DNA of 64,000 nt from GCA-2718815 sp963578105 (GCA_963578105.1 CAUZBP010000017.1:7568-71567), one strand, 5' to 3'. Positions 9,101 to 18,512 are shown, counted from the first letter of the stretch. Program-made: numbers and translations. Notes: generated by a model not told the origin, from the sequence alone.

Positions 9101-12100
9101 TGGACCTCTTCTTTTTGAAATGGAATCCCCACAGTGACCTTCCGGGACATTGTCCCCAGCTTGAAAAAAACCTTGAGTTCTACAACGGCCAACCTTCTGT
9201 CGGGCAATTCCCAATCCAGTTTTGCGCGGTAATTAGCACCTTGAATGTTCCACCTGGGATGAATTCCATCGAGAGACTGACCCAACTCGTGCAGAGTTCG
9301 ATAGACCGGTTCAGGGACGTAGTAAGGTCCCTTGGAATCCCCTTGCTCATCAACGGGGACGAAAATCTTAAAAATCTCGGGGGATGTTGTCTCAACAGCC
9401 TGCAAAACATCCCTCTCCCGTACCACACCCGGAACCGTTGTCAGCAGGAAACACACCAGGAACATCCGCCCTAGCAACGGCGTCTGCCCACCCGAAGAGG
9501 GCGTGTCCGGAAGTTTCGGAGAGAGGTGGCGCGACCCGGTCATCCCAACAAACACGGCAAAAAATCCCCCCAAAAATGTCCCTGGGAGGAGGTACCCCGT
9601 CATCGGCACCAGAGGATTAGGAACCAGCAATGCAGTCACGACAGCCACCCCCAGTGCGAATAACCAATGAATTGGATCCAGCCTGACCAACCACCACACC
9701 AGGGCAGTCGTTATCAACAAGAACAACCATCCACAGGCGGCCACGGCTCGCGTGTTATAGAAACTCAGCGGTGTCAAAACGCTGGTCCGGATCTGCTGTC
9801 GCTCTATCGACGCGTTTTGATCCAGATTCAATCTTCCTGCTTGAGCAGACGCAACTCGACGCGATGGGGCAGGCGTTTCAGCAGTTCGCACCAAGGGACC
9901 AAACAAACGAGTTTGCCAGGTCCACTCCCGAGCATCCTGCTGGTTCCTCGGGGCATTGGCCCGATAACCAGCGGGCAGGTTCACCGTCCATTGCCTATGC
10001 AAGATGGAAATATCCAATTCAATTTTGGGTGCAGAGAGCTCATTCCACCAACCCAAGGATTCGCCGGAAGTCACCATTTCAAATGTGATTCTCGGAGTTG
10101 GGACGTCGACAGGCAGGTCGAGTACCAGTGGCACAAGGGGGTCCCAGCGATCGAGTGCCACTTCCTTGTTTTCCACCACTACCCGTTGAATTACAACTTC
10201 GGCAGGAATCCGGACTGCTATACTTCGTTCACCTCGGTTGTCCAACTGGTAGTCGAGGTCATGAATTGCCCGTCCATCGGTGGCGAGGTGCGTCACAAGA
10301 TTGGAACTCCGTACCCACGCATCGAATAACAAGGCCGTACTCTTTTGCGGACGGATGGTAACGTTACACCGTCCGGAATCGATTGCAATTTGGGTCGCAT
10401 CGTAACGATACACGGCACGAGTTGGGGGAGAACTGCCTGAACCCAAAGCATCTCGAGGAGCCGGTTGAAGTCCCTGCTGCCCGATTTGCAGTTTGGCGTC
10501 TGGGTTAGCTTGAATGAGTAATCTCGCTTGTTGAGTCTCCGCATTGACCACGCCCAGCAACGAAAGCCGCGTTTCGCCACTGAGTTCGATGGAACGAAAT
10601 ACGCGTATCGAAAAAGGTTCTCGTCGCGGCCTTTGTAAATCGATCTGCCACGTCTCACCGGCAACTTCAGAAGCAATGGAAGTCTGACTGACACTGCGGG
10701 TCATCAAACCTCCTTCCATTGCGTCGGACAGCATCCATCGTGGTTCCCCATCACGAGGCTCCGAAAAGCGTACTTGCAGTTGGTTGACGTAACCACTTTG
10801 TGGGGTGCATCGAATCTCATAAGATTCCGAGAGCCGCTCTTGAAAAACAGACGCGTGAACCGTGATCGACGCCGAAAACTCGGGCCTGGGCTCTCCGACG
10901 TTCATCCGCAGATTATTTGCTTTCGCATTGACGTCAAAGATCAGGCTATCCGGTTCGAAAGCGAGTAAATCCGTCGGAAGCGTGCTAAGGGTCTGCGAGT
11001 CAAGGCGGTCCAAATCGAGGTCGCCAGACAAGTTCAGAACCAGGGGAGCTTCGGCCTGAACCTCCATCCAGTTCTCTTGTTCGTTAACCTTCTCAAAGCG
11101 GCAAAACAATATTGAATCCAGGCCCAAATCCATCGGGATACGGGCGCGATGCCCGGAAACAACAATGCGCAACGCATGAGTAGGATCCAAGACACTCCGC
11201 AGACGGATCCTTAGTAATTGCAAAGCTGTTCGATCAAAGGAATCTTGGATGTACCAGTCCGCAATCGCGTTGGCCTCCGTAGATTCTACGGCATCGATGA
11301 TCCAGGCGCGGGGGATCCTGGCAAACATTTCAAATACTTCCCCAACTCGACTTTCGCAATCGGCTACCACCTTTCCGGTCACACTTGATTTCCCAATACG
11401 AATCGTTGTACCCTGCTTCACGACAATCTGCGTGGGGCGGCGTTTCAATGTAACCGCGACGCGGGCGTCTTGCCTGTAGAGTTGGAGTTGCAGCCGATCC
11501 TTCGTCTCCCGGTCATCCAGGGGTGGGTGGGCAACGGGATGACAGCCTTCAGCCTCGAAACCAACCATTATCAAGGGTTCATCAACCACCAACGCAAAAG
11601 TGCCTTCTTGCCAAAACATGTCTCGCGGACGAAGAGTGGGCAACAACAGTTTCTCTTCCAGGCGCGAAGAGGCTAGTCCTTCCAATCGAAGCAGACGACC
11701 GGTTCCGATTAAAGCATCTTTGAGTTGCAACACCGCTCTGCTTCGCTGGTTTTTTTCACCGGGTTCCACCGACCAGGAAATCCTCTGATCTTCGACAAAT
11801 GCGCCGGTGAGTTGAACTTCCGGGTCCAAGTCCAAGACAATCTCACGGAGTGGTTGATAGTGAATGTCAAGACTCAATTCGACGGAGACTGCTACACCAC
11901 TCTCCGAAAGATCGTATTTAGTCGCTTCGCGAAGAAGCACCAGTCGCTCACGCTGCTGATAGACCGCTTCAGGAAGGATCCGCAATTCAACGTGAGAATG
12001 GCCGCCCAAGGCCAGGTGCCATTGGTTCCATTTTGCAGGCGTGTACTCCCCAGCGGTCTGTTGGGGTGTTCCTCGGACCGTGTCTTGAATGTGGTGAGAC

Positions 12101-12777
12101 TCGAAGGGTCCCGCCACCTGACCGTGATCGATCACCGGAACCCGCTGGGCAGGTAAATCCAGAACCAGACGACTAGAGGGGCTGGCCGGAAATCGTAAAG
12201 GAAAGTTAACCACTTCCAGGGAATCCTTCACGCCCCGCACTGACCAGTCGAACTGTAGCGCTCCGCTGCGCTCGACGATCGCCGCGCAAGTCTGCTGTTG
12301 CGTAAAACCGACAGTCGCCGGGACCGGGGGTTCGAATTTCCAGCGAGGGTGAAAAATGGGAATGCCGCAGAGTTCCAGAGGAAGTTCGACCGGATGACTC
12401 ACATCGTGTTGAATTTGCAAAGTGGCCAAACCTTCAACCAAATTCATCCCTTCTAAACGAGCCTCGTAAACAGCGTTCTCGATACGTACGATCGCATCTA
12501 TTGGCGCGTTTTTCCTTTCCGCAATTCGTTCCACCAGGTTTTCGTATTCCTCCCGGTCCATGGGAAAGTAGCGATAATTGCCTCGCGGCCAATTTTCCAT
12601 CTGCGCTAGGGGCGCCTTGATTTTGCGCAAGAGCATCGTATTACTGGTCGGTCGGACAGAGGCTCGAATCCCTTGACCACAGACGGACGTCACCAACACC
12701 GTCACCAATAGAACCCCAATTGCGAAGACCTCGGCACCCGTCCGTGACATCCGCGAGTTAAATGTGTCAGCAACCAT
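6115..12777 (-). CDS. Giant exported membrane protein, two fused ~1,100-residue modules
   Basis: A 2220-residue protein of unknown function. Residues 12-35 form a signal peptide ending ...SVCGQ. The body is mostly beta-strand-like sequence with few Cys. Transmembrane segments cluster twice: at about 1000-1085 and at about 2120-2210. Just after the first cluster is MFLVCFLLTTVPGVV, which looks like a second signal peptide, followed by a fresh N-terminal domain start (PYYVPEPVYRTLHEL) that matches the beginning of the first half (YFPMDREEYENLVERI) and of the upstream 1123-residue protein. So it reads as two modules in one frame. Its ATG overlaps the stop of the upstream gene (TAATG), so the two are translationally coupled. 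Likely location is the cell envelope; no enzymatic motif is visible. Confidence 0.85.
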   Translation of the reverse strand: MVADTFNSRMSRTGAEVFAIGVLLVTVLVTSVCGQGIRASVRPTSNTMLLRKIKAPLAQMENWPRGNYRYFPMDREEYENLVERIAERKNAPIDAIVRIENAVYEARLEGMNLVEGLATLQIQHDVSHPVELPLELCGIPIFHPRWKFEPPVPATVGFTQQQTCAAIVERSGALQFDWSVRGVKDSLEVVNFPLRFPASPSSRLVLDLPAQRVPVIDHGQVAGPFESHHIQDTVRGTPQQTAGEYTPAKWNQWHLALGGHSHVELRILPEAVYQQRERLVLLREATKYDLSESGVAVSVELSLDIHYQPLREIVLDLDPEVQLTGAFVEDQRISWSVEPGEKNQRSRAVLQLKDALIGTGRLLRLEGLASSRLEEKLLLPTLRPRDMFWQEGTFALVVDEPLIMVGFEAEGCHPVAHPPLDDRETKDRLQLQLYRQDARVAVTLKRRPTQIVVKQGTTIRIGKSSVTGKVVADCESRVGEVFEMFARIPRAWIIDAVESTEANAIADWYIQDSFDRTALQLLRIRLRSVLDPTHALRIVVSGHRARIPMDLGLDSILFCRFEKVNEQENWMEVQAEAPLVLNLSGDLDLDRLDSQTLSTLPTDLLAFEPDSLIFDVNAKANNLRMNVGEPRPEFSASITVHASVFQERLSESYEIRCTPQSGYVNQLQVRFSEPRDGEPRWMLSDAMEGGLMTRSVSQTSIASEVAGETWQIDLQRPRREPFSIRVFRSIELSGETRLSLLGVVNAETQQARLLIQANPDAKLQIGQQGLQPAPRDALGSGSSPPTRAVYRYDATQIAIDSGRCNVTIRPQKSTALLFDAWVRSSNLVTHLATDGRAIHDLDYQLDNRGERSIAVRIPAEVVIQRVVVENKEVALDRWDPLVPLVLDLPVDVPTPRITFEMVTSGESLGWWNELSAPKIELDISILHRQWTVNLPAGYRANAPRNQQDAREWTWQTRLFGPLVRTAETPAPSRRVASAQAGRLNLDQNASIERQQIRTSVLTPLSFYNTRAVAACGWLFLLITTALVWWLVRLDPIHWLFALGVAVVTALLVPNPLVPMTGYLLPGTFLGGFFAVFVGMTGSRHLSPKLPDTPSSGGQTPLLGRMFLVCFLLTTVPGVVRERDVLQAVETTSPEIFKIFVPVDEQGDSKGPYYVPEPVYRTLHELGQSLDGIHPRWNIQGANYRAKLDWELPDRRLAVVELKVFFKLGTMSRKVTVGIPFQKEEVHLVENSARLDGRPIRPQWDEENKLIRLLVEEPGNYLLELSFRPVVPGSEMLHGWEVQIPKIPSATLDVELPPDAPLIDIPTARGRLQLAPDTGRVKAELGPIRKLAFRWSQGMGQGTIRGTADVKELVWLKIRPGSVILDAKFSYDVTESGIGALEIRADPRLRLLPMADDSPVQRVQIESDQSPTILFVLKPTTEDQVTINARFLMTDTSGIGNLLFPRVNAVGNVTRRLLAVSVDRELTYQLHGGENLARIAATEFMREWGTEELLPQFVLVDSMEDDQEWTISVAPQERKTDSEQHVTVMCHAEHAVLDHRVDVVKTDGMLAQHQLSVPAGLEVEKVEINDSSGTVPVRWTLDENNRLNIVLGRPTRESHRLYLRARRRYGSDQSLELPAIQLLNSQLLALELEVFRQPGIRVDVTDADGLETVERVPMEGTAWNKYLKVAHWKAKTAGTVAVLRVLADEPEIQSVQVSTMYPRDGKWWMQLLLRLSVNQGIVDIVDFSLPAVCGSEITSEASCETAIFDIPGTGRRRLSVKLSKPCTKDCTIHLQIPLQFPPGQRIHLPHVVPFVDHQRTHYVVLPQQVDGQIIRWDKSRLQPVRLPEWFLSESPPDDQSMSYAVTGEDLHAEIRPREGMAGVPQLRLVDIHVNVRNDNNYHGSVFFYLDPAGRDNCVLQLPDRAKLVHVTVAELPARTEVLDNQQVKIFLGLQRLPQRIEVVFEGKAVRASSRGSTFQVAVPEILEVPVQRTLWTVNGCSADELRQTQGISAERQKLLRLRRMSELMDLTSNVIAEEPIEDITRWYQVWARRYVKAQRMLTLQLADHSPGFEVEGADLEVLERKQLSMARHLGTENILEQLGSSTDEDLLGNQDSRPSNFQKENVTRLTYQGGEGTINLSLVPLEPRFGYQRYLIGFSLAVVTFFGIRWRPVWESFVKRLWFRWPFLSMSFVGIVWWLWLNPRWLGLVIILVGILYAARIPIWLVTWLRPRRPVVLSRRA

Positions 12778-15700
12778 TACACGCTCTGAGAATCGGGCAC
12801 AGAACCTGGCGACGTTCTGGTCGTTCCTAATTGCTCATCATCATTCACGAGTCGATGAAAATCCGTACCAAATCGTTCGACCAAAGAAGCTGTACTACCA
12901 TGTACAATTCCTTCACCACGATTGCGCCACAAGATAAACCACTGAATGAGCAATCCAAAGATAGCCATCAAGAGGCCCACCACTGCCCCCTGGGCTATTA
13001 ACGCAGCAACTTCGGGATTAACGACAGCAAAAGTCAAAAACATCATTGCAGTAATTAAGAGAACCAGCGGATGTCGAAACTGCGGTACACGGATCACAAG
13101 AAGTCCTGCCACCAAGGCACAACCACCAAAGACCAACAATGCAGTCCTTTGACTGATCGTTCTCACTTTAATCGGCTTCATGTCGGCATAGCACGTGAAC
13201 AAGTACTGGTTGGTTAACCAACGGGCCTGCGGGAGACCTCTCCAGGACACTTTCATTTCACTCTCAAGATCAGCTGTGAAATTCGTGTTCCTTCCCACAA
13301 ACAAGGTGTTCCATTGGCGATTGAATTCCGGTGTCCAGTCATCGGGGAAATCAACCAAAAATTCACGTCGCGGAAGCACGAGTTGCCAATAAACCTGCCG
13401 AGTCCAATGAGCGTTTTCGATCCGTGGCAATTGCACCCCCATCTCACCGAATGCAGTCCTATGACGGTTGAAGGAATACCACAATTCAACAAGGTTCGAC
13501 TCCTGAGGTCGACTGCTTGGCAAGCGGATCTCAAGCAGATCTTGTTTTTCGCGAATTACTGTCACACGTTGACCATCTACCTTGACAATCGCATCCGTCA
13601 TTTGTGTCCCTGAAGGCAAACGGATCTGCAGACTACTATTCCTGCTTTGCAAACAGAACACTGCTCGATCCTGCCTGAGTTCATCAGAGATCCAGGTCTG
13701 TATCCAGGCAGCTTCTACAACGGTCTTACCTCGTTTTTCTCGTGTCACGGGTCCAAGATCGAACTGTACACTGCCCGCAGCACCCGGACTCGACAGAGAC
13801 AGCACGGATTGATCACGCGTTTTCATTTCGGCGGAATCTTCGATGGTCCAGCGATCGTCCGTGACAATCAATCTGCCTGGCGATTCGCTACGGATCTCTA
13901 ACTGGTGCTCGGACACGGGTTCCTGACTCGGGACAAAGAGTGGAATATCCAGCCCATCACCCAGCTTTGTCAAACACTCCGACCAGGGACGCTCGTATTC
14001 GATCGTCAACATCACGTCGCCCTTCCGCTCGTTCGAAAGCGTTACATAGAGTTCTGCTTGTTGTTCCGGATCACTTTCATTTTGAGAAACCGCGAAGAAA
14101 AAGGCCGAGGTAGGTTGTCCATCGACCTGGACCTTCAATGGCATCTTTTCTCCGGGCAACTCTGAAAATTTCAAATTCAATTGATGAGTTGGTTCATGTT
14201 CAACTCGGTAATGCAGTTTCTGTTGGATTTGGACCCGTTCCTCTCGCAGGTCGGCAACGCTGTCTATCCGCACGGCAATCGATTGCTTGCGTACATTAAA
14301 ATCTGCGACAAACAGGGACGCGACAGAATCACTGGTGCCACGGTAGAAGGCCGTGCGCTGCCGCCGCTTCTGTAAATTCTCGGGCACAATCGGCGCCGGA
14401 TCAGGAATTAAACCGACCATCTCTGCGGGGAGTGCAGCCAGCGCAATATTGTCTGCCGGCACGACCGCCACTGAAGCTGTTTGGAGAGTGCTGACGAGCG
14501 GTTGTGGTAGTTTCACCCGGACCTGCCTGGCGTCATCCGTAGAACTGATCCGATGGACCGCTTTCACCACAAGTTGAAAGTTACTGCCAGATGCGCGTTC
14601 TAAAGGCACAATCAGAGGAGAAGTTCTTTCGGAAACATGGGAATTTTGATTGATGACATCCGCTGGTCCCAGGTCCAGGACTTCCCAATCGCTCATTTCA
14701 ATGTTGAGAAACGATGCACGCGCACCCCGGATGCTCGTGTTAAATGTGGCCTCCAAATGAACACGATCGGCCTCGACTCGCAAAATGTAGTAGGGTTCGA
14801 TACTGATTCGTGATTGCCGAGGAACAACTCGCAACTTGAGTGAACTGGGTTGTCGAAAGTATCGAAATCCGGCCAATACGTTTTCGGATTGAAAAGTTTC
14901 TGGCAACTCGTTGACTTGGCGAATTGCGGCAGTCAGATCCCAATCAGGATAGACGTCGGATCCGGACGCCAGCGCAATGTAACCAGACTGCTGTGCGGCA
15001 CCCAACACCTCGAATCTAGACACGTCGAAAGTTTGTGCCAATCCAATGCTTTCCTTGACCGTTTCGGTAAACAGGCGAACTTCCGGGGGTGTCATCGACT
15101 TATCTTCAAATCGAATTTCAATCAGTTGCCCTTCGCTTACCTCGTCAGCATTACCAGCAGCTGGAATTTCCTCGAGTGTGTAACCAATTGATTGACTACC
15201 CGGCATTAATCGCGAGGCCTCCGGAATTCTCACCTGAACCCTTGAAAGGGGTCTACCAAAACTGCGCAGACGCAATCTCGCCTCACTCGTCACGCGGTTC
15301 AGACCACGGACATTAACCAGAATGTTTCCTTTGGCCTCGAAGACCATGCTGCGTTTTTCTTGCCGTGGCCGGTCGTGCCGCCAAGACAATTGAAACGGAC
15401 CCCCGATGCCGTTGGCTTCAATGATCGATTGGCCATCCTCGGAGGTTCGAATTTCTTCCTTCAATAAAGCGTCCGGACTGACAGTTGCATTGATTTGTGA
15501 CTCTGGCACCTTCAATCGAAGGTGCGAATGTGGAACCCGTGGCAAATTCAGCACCAGCCTGCTTTCAGGACCAATCCTTGAAACGGGAACAGCTACGACA
15601 AGTTTCAACTCGTGTTTCTGTTGCGGCTGACTTTCCAAATAGCAAACGAATCCCTCACCCTCGGGTTCAAATACCAAAAAAGCATTTTCATGCTCTAGCG

Positions 15701-16148
15701 GCTCGAGCATGTGAGCTTCATTGAGACCCAACGGAATACGAACCCAGTCCGGTTGGTGTGTGACAACCTGTAACCGAATCTGCAACGTCGCCTTACCCCG
15801 TTGCACACTTCCTTCCGCTTCAATGTTCTGCACACTGAAACTGGCAGGAAGTGTTGCAGGAGACAAGCCTTCTCGGATCTTGATCAATTCCATGAAATCC
15901 TCGTACCGCAGATCAGGTACGGGGATCAAGTCACCGTTCTGAGACTTGAGCAGGTAAACGACCGGACCCACAGTCTCAATGACCGGTAAAGAACTATCCT
16001 TTGCTGCGGAGGCAGACTGGGACTGAGTTGCAGTACTCGAATCACTTTCAGTCGTGTCCTGACCAGAGACCAGCGGCAGCCACGCCAAACAGGCGCAAAC
16101 GACCAAGACGACCCCGGCAAAAGGATGGTGCGACTTCGGCGAATTCAT
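12777..16148 (-). CDS. Large exported membrane protein, single module of the same family
   Basis: A 1123-residue protein of unknown function. It has a signal peptide (about 1-29, ending LVSGQ), a low-complexity Ser/Thr/Gln/Ala linker (30-52), then VYLLKSQNG..LIPVPDLRYEDFMELI, which begins the module shared with each half of the downstream 2220-residue protein. Shared landmarks are SRLVLNLP near 190 and IGGPFQLSWRHDRP near 240. The C-terminus carries a cluster of transmembrane helices (about 1015-1090) and a short cytoplasmic tail. It is the first gene of a two-gene operon. An anchored periplasmic or surface scaffold is a guess from topology alone. Confidence 0.85.
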   Translation of the reverse strand: MNSPKSHHPFAGVVLVVCACLAWLPLVSGQDTTESDSSTATQSQSASAAKDSSLPVIETVGPVVYLLKSQNGDLIPVPDLRYEDFMELIKIREGLSPATLPASFSVQNIEAEGSVQRGKATLQIRLQVVTHQPDWVRIPLGLNEAHMLEPLEHENAFLVFEPEGEGFVCYLESQPQQKHELKLVVAVPVSRIGPESRLVLNLPRVPHSHLRLKVPESQINATVSPDALLKEEIRTSEDGQSIIEANGIGGPFQLSWRHDRPRQEKRSMVFEAKGNILVNVRGLNRVTSEARLRLRSFGRPLSRVQVRIPEASRLMPGSQSIGYTLEEIPAAGNADEVSEGQLIEIRFEDKSMTPPEVRLFTETVKESIGLAQTFDVSRFEVLGAAQQSGYIALASGSDVYPDWDLTAAIRQVNELPETFQSENVLAGFRYFRQPSSLKLRVVPRQSRISIEPYYILRVEADRVHLEATFNTSIRGARASFLNIEMSDWEVLDLGPADVINQNSHVSERTSPLIVPLERASGSNFQLVVKAVHRISSTDDARQVRVKLPQPLVSTLQTASVAVVPADNIALAALPAEMVGLIPDPAPIVPENLQKRRQRTAFYRGTSDSVASLFVADFNVRKQSIAVRIDSVADLREERVQIQQKLHYRVEHEPTHQLNLKFSELPGEKMPLKVQVDGQPTSAFFFAVSQNESDPEQQAELYVTLSNERKGDVMLTIEYERPWSECLTKLGDGLDIPLFVPSQEPVSEHQLEIRSESPGRLIVTDDRWTIEDSAEMKTRDQSVLSLSSPGAAGSVQFDLGPVTREKRGKTVVEAAWIQTWISDELRQDRAVFCLQSRNSSLQIRLPSGTQMTDAIVKVDGQRVTVIREKQDLLEIRLPSSRPQESNLVELWYSFNRHRTAFGEMGVQLPRIENAHWTRQVYWQLVLPRREFLVDFPDDWTPEFNRQWNTLFVGRNTNFTADLESEMKVSWRGLPQARWLTNQYLFTCYADMKPIKVRTISQRTALLVFGGCALVAGLLVIRVPQFRHPLVLLITAMMFLTFAVVNPEVAALIAQGAVVGLLMAIFGLLIQWFILWRNRGEGIVHGSTASLVERFGTDFHRLVNDDEQLGTTRTSPGSVPDSQSV

Positions 16149-16486
16149 GGCAGCGCTGCTTCGGCGACCTCAGCAAGTCGCCCACATGTTCTGAATCGAA
16201 CGAAAAGATTTTTGAATGGAGCCTCTTATAGTCCTTAGTCTAACTAGACACACCCGGCATGGAAAGCCTCTGCATATCCAGGAGGTGAATTATGCAAGAG
16301 GTCCTGGTCTCCAACCAAACCTAGGGCTTTGAAGGATCCGCCCCGAAAAACACGTCGGGCATTGCATGACAAGTGTTCTCACTTCAGTGCGAAACACTTG
16401 ACAAGCAGGCTCCAAACTAGCAACTGCATTTCACCGGAGTTTCAGGCGGAGGCCTGCCGATGAGGGGTGACGGTCCCCTTTCATCT
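16149..16486. other. Intergenic region upstream of the giant-protein operon
   Basis: About 340 bases between two minus-strand genes. It should hold the promoter of the giant-protein operon; a TATAAG-like -10 on the minus strand near 16228 is the only hint and lacks a good -35. A GGGG/CCCC mini-hairpin near 16463-16480 lies just past the inositol-phosphatase stop codon but has no T tract. Confidence 0.4.
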
Positions 16487-17284
16487 TTAGTCGTGATTTC
16501 TACCGACCACTCCCAAAAGCTCTTGATGGAGTTGCGGACCCGCCGCGGCGATAAGTCGGGGGTGTTCTAGATCGACGTCCCCACCATCCGGCGAGGTGAT
16601 CACTCCACCGGCCTCTTGCACCAACAACATTCCAGCTGCCATGTCCCAGGGCCGGAGATTCATCGCCCAGTAAGCGTCCAGACGCCCGGCTGCAACGTAT
16701 GACAAGTTAAGGGCAGCTGAACCGAGCCGCCGGACAGCGCGGCACCGATTCAAAACAGCCAGAAAAGCAACGACATCTTCGGAATCCCGGGCGACTTGAG
16801 GGGGGAAACTGGCAGCCGTCAAAGAATCAATTAATAACGTCGCATCGCTGCTGACAATTCTGTCACCGTTCAAATAAGCACCTTGACCCGCCGCCGCAGT
16901 GTAGCATTCGTCAGCTTCGGGATCGTAGACAGCGCCCGCCACAATTTGTTCGTTTTTCTGCAAAGCTACTGATGTGCAATAACCCTTCAGACCATGCACG
17001 TAGTTGGTTGTGCCATCTAAAGGGTCCACAATCCAGCAGAATGATGATGAATTCTCAGATGGAGTTCGATCCATTACTTCAGAAGTGTCTTCCTCCCCCA
17101 AAAAAGAATGCTCCGGAAACGCCTCCAGCACACAACTACTAATGGCTCGCTGTGCAGCCAGATCCGCTTCAGTGACCAAGTCAGCGGGTCCCTTTTCACG
17201 AACCCGAAAACGGCCTCGCCAATCTAAGAGAATTTGCCCACCAATTCTTGCGGCTTTTTCACAAACCGCTGTTATTTCTTGCAT
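16487..17284 (-). CDS. Inositol monophosphatase family protein
   Basis: A 265-residue Mg2+-dependent, Li-sensitive-type phosphatase. Diagnostic motifs: FLGEEDTSE (metal Glu), WIVDPLDGTTNYVHG (the DPxDGT motif carrying the catalytic Asp residues) and RPWDMAAGMLLVQEAGG near the C-terminus. The length is normal. Substrates in bacteria may be inositol-1-phosphate, 3'-phosphoadenosine 5'-phosphate or histidinol phosphate, and the sequence does not decide between them. The ATG at 17284 sits right before the first helix. Confidence 0.9.
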   Translation of the reverse strand: MQEITAVCEKAARIGGQILLDWRGRFRVREKGPADLVTEADLAAQRAISSCVLEAFPEHSFLGEEDTSEVMDRTPSENSSSFCWIVDPLDGTTNYVHGLKGYCTSVALQKNEQIVAGAVYDPEADECYTAAAGQGAYLNGDRIVSSDATLLIDSLTAASFPPQVARDSEDVVAFLAVLNRCRAVRRLGSAALNLSYVAAGRLDAYWAMNLRPWDMAAGMLLVQEAGGVITSPDGGDVDLEHPRLIAAAGPQLHQELLGVVGRNHD

Positions 17285-17460
17285 TACGTTCTGTCGGTTA
17301 ACTAATCAGAATTTGTCGGCTGATAAAAGACTGATTATAAAGTCCCTGCGAACGGTGACAACGCTTGCCAGTCTGTTTCACCGCCTAATGAAAAACTTCT
17401 CCACGAGTTAGCAAGGATTCCCGCAAATTTGCTCGTCGAGCCTGGACATTCGCCTCGAAG

Positions 17461-17625
17461 TTGGTATCATCGACTACCAATAGAGGGAAGCTGCGTAGTA
17501 TGCAAAGTATTTTACCTAACGGCTTCATACCATTATATTTTTTTACGCCTGGTTGATTCAGGCAATTTGGCCTCTTCTCTGTTCCGGCCCCGCTGTTTCG
17601 CTATTGCGAACGGCGGGGTTTTTTT
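17461..17625 (+). ncRNA. Candidate small RNA or attenuated leader
   Basis: No protein-like ORF ends here, yet a strong plus-strand terminator closes the region. Upstream of it are stacked potential hairpins: TTGGTA/TACCAA (17461-17480), a longer GTATG/CATAC pair (17498-17530), and GCCTG/CAGGC (17547-17563). Either a free-standing transcript of roughly 100-165 nt ends at 17625, or this is a leader that attenuates the unrecognised gene starting at 17760. The RNA is an inference; only the terminator is clear. Confidence 0.4.
17588..17625 (+). terminator. Strong intrinsic terminator with no obvious upstream gene
   Basis: CCCCGC pairs with GCGGGG and the stem extends through GTT/AAC and CGC/GCG with one bulge around a TATT loop, then runs directly into seven T residues (17619-17625). 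On the minus strand the tract precedes the stem, so it acts on plus-strand transcripts. Confidence 0.8.
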
Positions 17626-17759
17626 GTTCACATGCCCCACAATCACACACGAGTTGTGCCAATCAAGATGCAACTGGTGCGCAGGCCGGGCAGTTCCGGA
17701 ACCCTACATCCTCTTTGGTGTTTCAGCAACAACACGTTTCGCTCACAAGTTATCTAACC

Positions 17760-18512
17760 ATGTGGCTACTGGAAAACAACGTCGCTCGACTCGATACGAG
17801 CGAATTGTCAGCCAAGGTTGACATCCTGCGCCCCGGAGACGGTATTCATGACATCGTCGTGTGGAATTTCAAGTTACCCGGCACTCGCCTGTTCCGCGTC
17901 TTAAGCCCTTTGCACGAACGCAATCACGAACAAGTGTTCGAGTCGTATGCACGCGGCAGGGACCTGATCGCCACCTATTCCCCAACGCCAGACTGCCCGG
18001 TGCGTCCCCAGATTTACTGGCGTGTCTGCGATTTTCAGACCAAGTCAAGTGACTGCGCCGGTTGGGAATTAATTGTTTCCACGCAAACCGGCTTGCTCGA
18101 TAGTGATGCGAGCGTCACCGTCGCAACCGATCTCGATGCGGATGAGGTCTGGCGACTGGAAAATATTCACCGAGGGGAGTTTGAAAAAATCGAACAACGC
18201 GATCCAACTGGACAACAAATCAAACCCTCCAACGGTGCGAGTGTCGTTCTTTTCCGGACCACTGAACCGGGGTTAAGCTACGTTGAAATTGTTCACCCAG
18301 CAGAGTTTCAAGATGGCAAGCTTTTCAGCAATGCAACCCGGGACACAAGGGTCACTTGGAATCGTAAACTCTTCGGCAACGAAAGTCTGGAAAAAGGTGT
18401 CATCCGACGAAGTCGCATGTGGGGATTTTTCGTACCACGCCAACACGATCTGCAGGCGGCCTTCGACCGCTGGCAAGAGTTGCAACGCATCAGCCCGCCC
18501 CTGACGACCTGA
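17760..18512 (+). CDS. Unrecognised protein
   Basis: A 250-residue protein I cannot assign. It has no signal peptide or membrane helix and looks like a mixed, beta-rich cytoplasmic protein: repeated short strands (LIATYSPTPDC, IYWRVCDF, WELIVSTQTGLLDSD, SVVLFRTTEPGLSYVEIVHPAEF) and an Arg-rich stretch (GVIRRSRMWGFFVPRQHD) before a C-terminal helix. The open frame extends back to 17553, across the terminator at 17588-17625, so the internal ATG at 17760 is preferred. Codon use and composition resemble its neighbours. It may be controlled by attenuation at the upstream terminator. Confidence 0.65.
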   Translation: MWLLENNVARLDTSELSAKVDILRPGDGIHDIVVWNFKLPGTRLFRVLSPLHERNHEQVFESYARGRDLIATYSPTPDCPVRPQIYWRVCDFQTKSSDCAGWELIVSTQTGLLDSDASVTVATDLDADEVWRLENIHRGEFEKIEQRDPTGQQIKPSNGASVVLFRTTEPGLSYVEIVHPAEFQDGKLFSNATRDTRVTWNRKLFGNESLEKGVIRRSRMWGFFVPRQHDLQAAFDRWQELQRISPPLTT

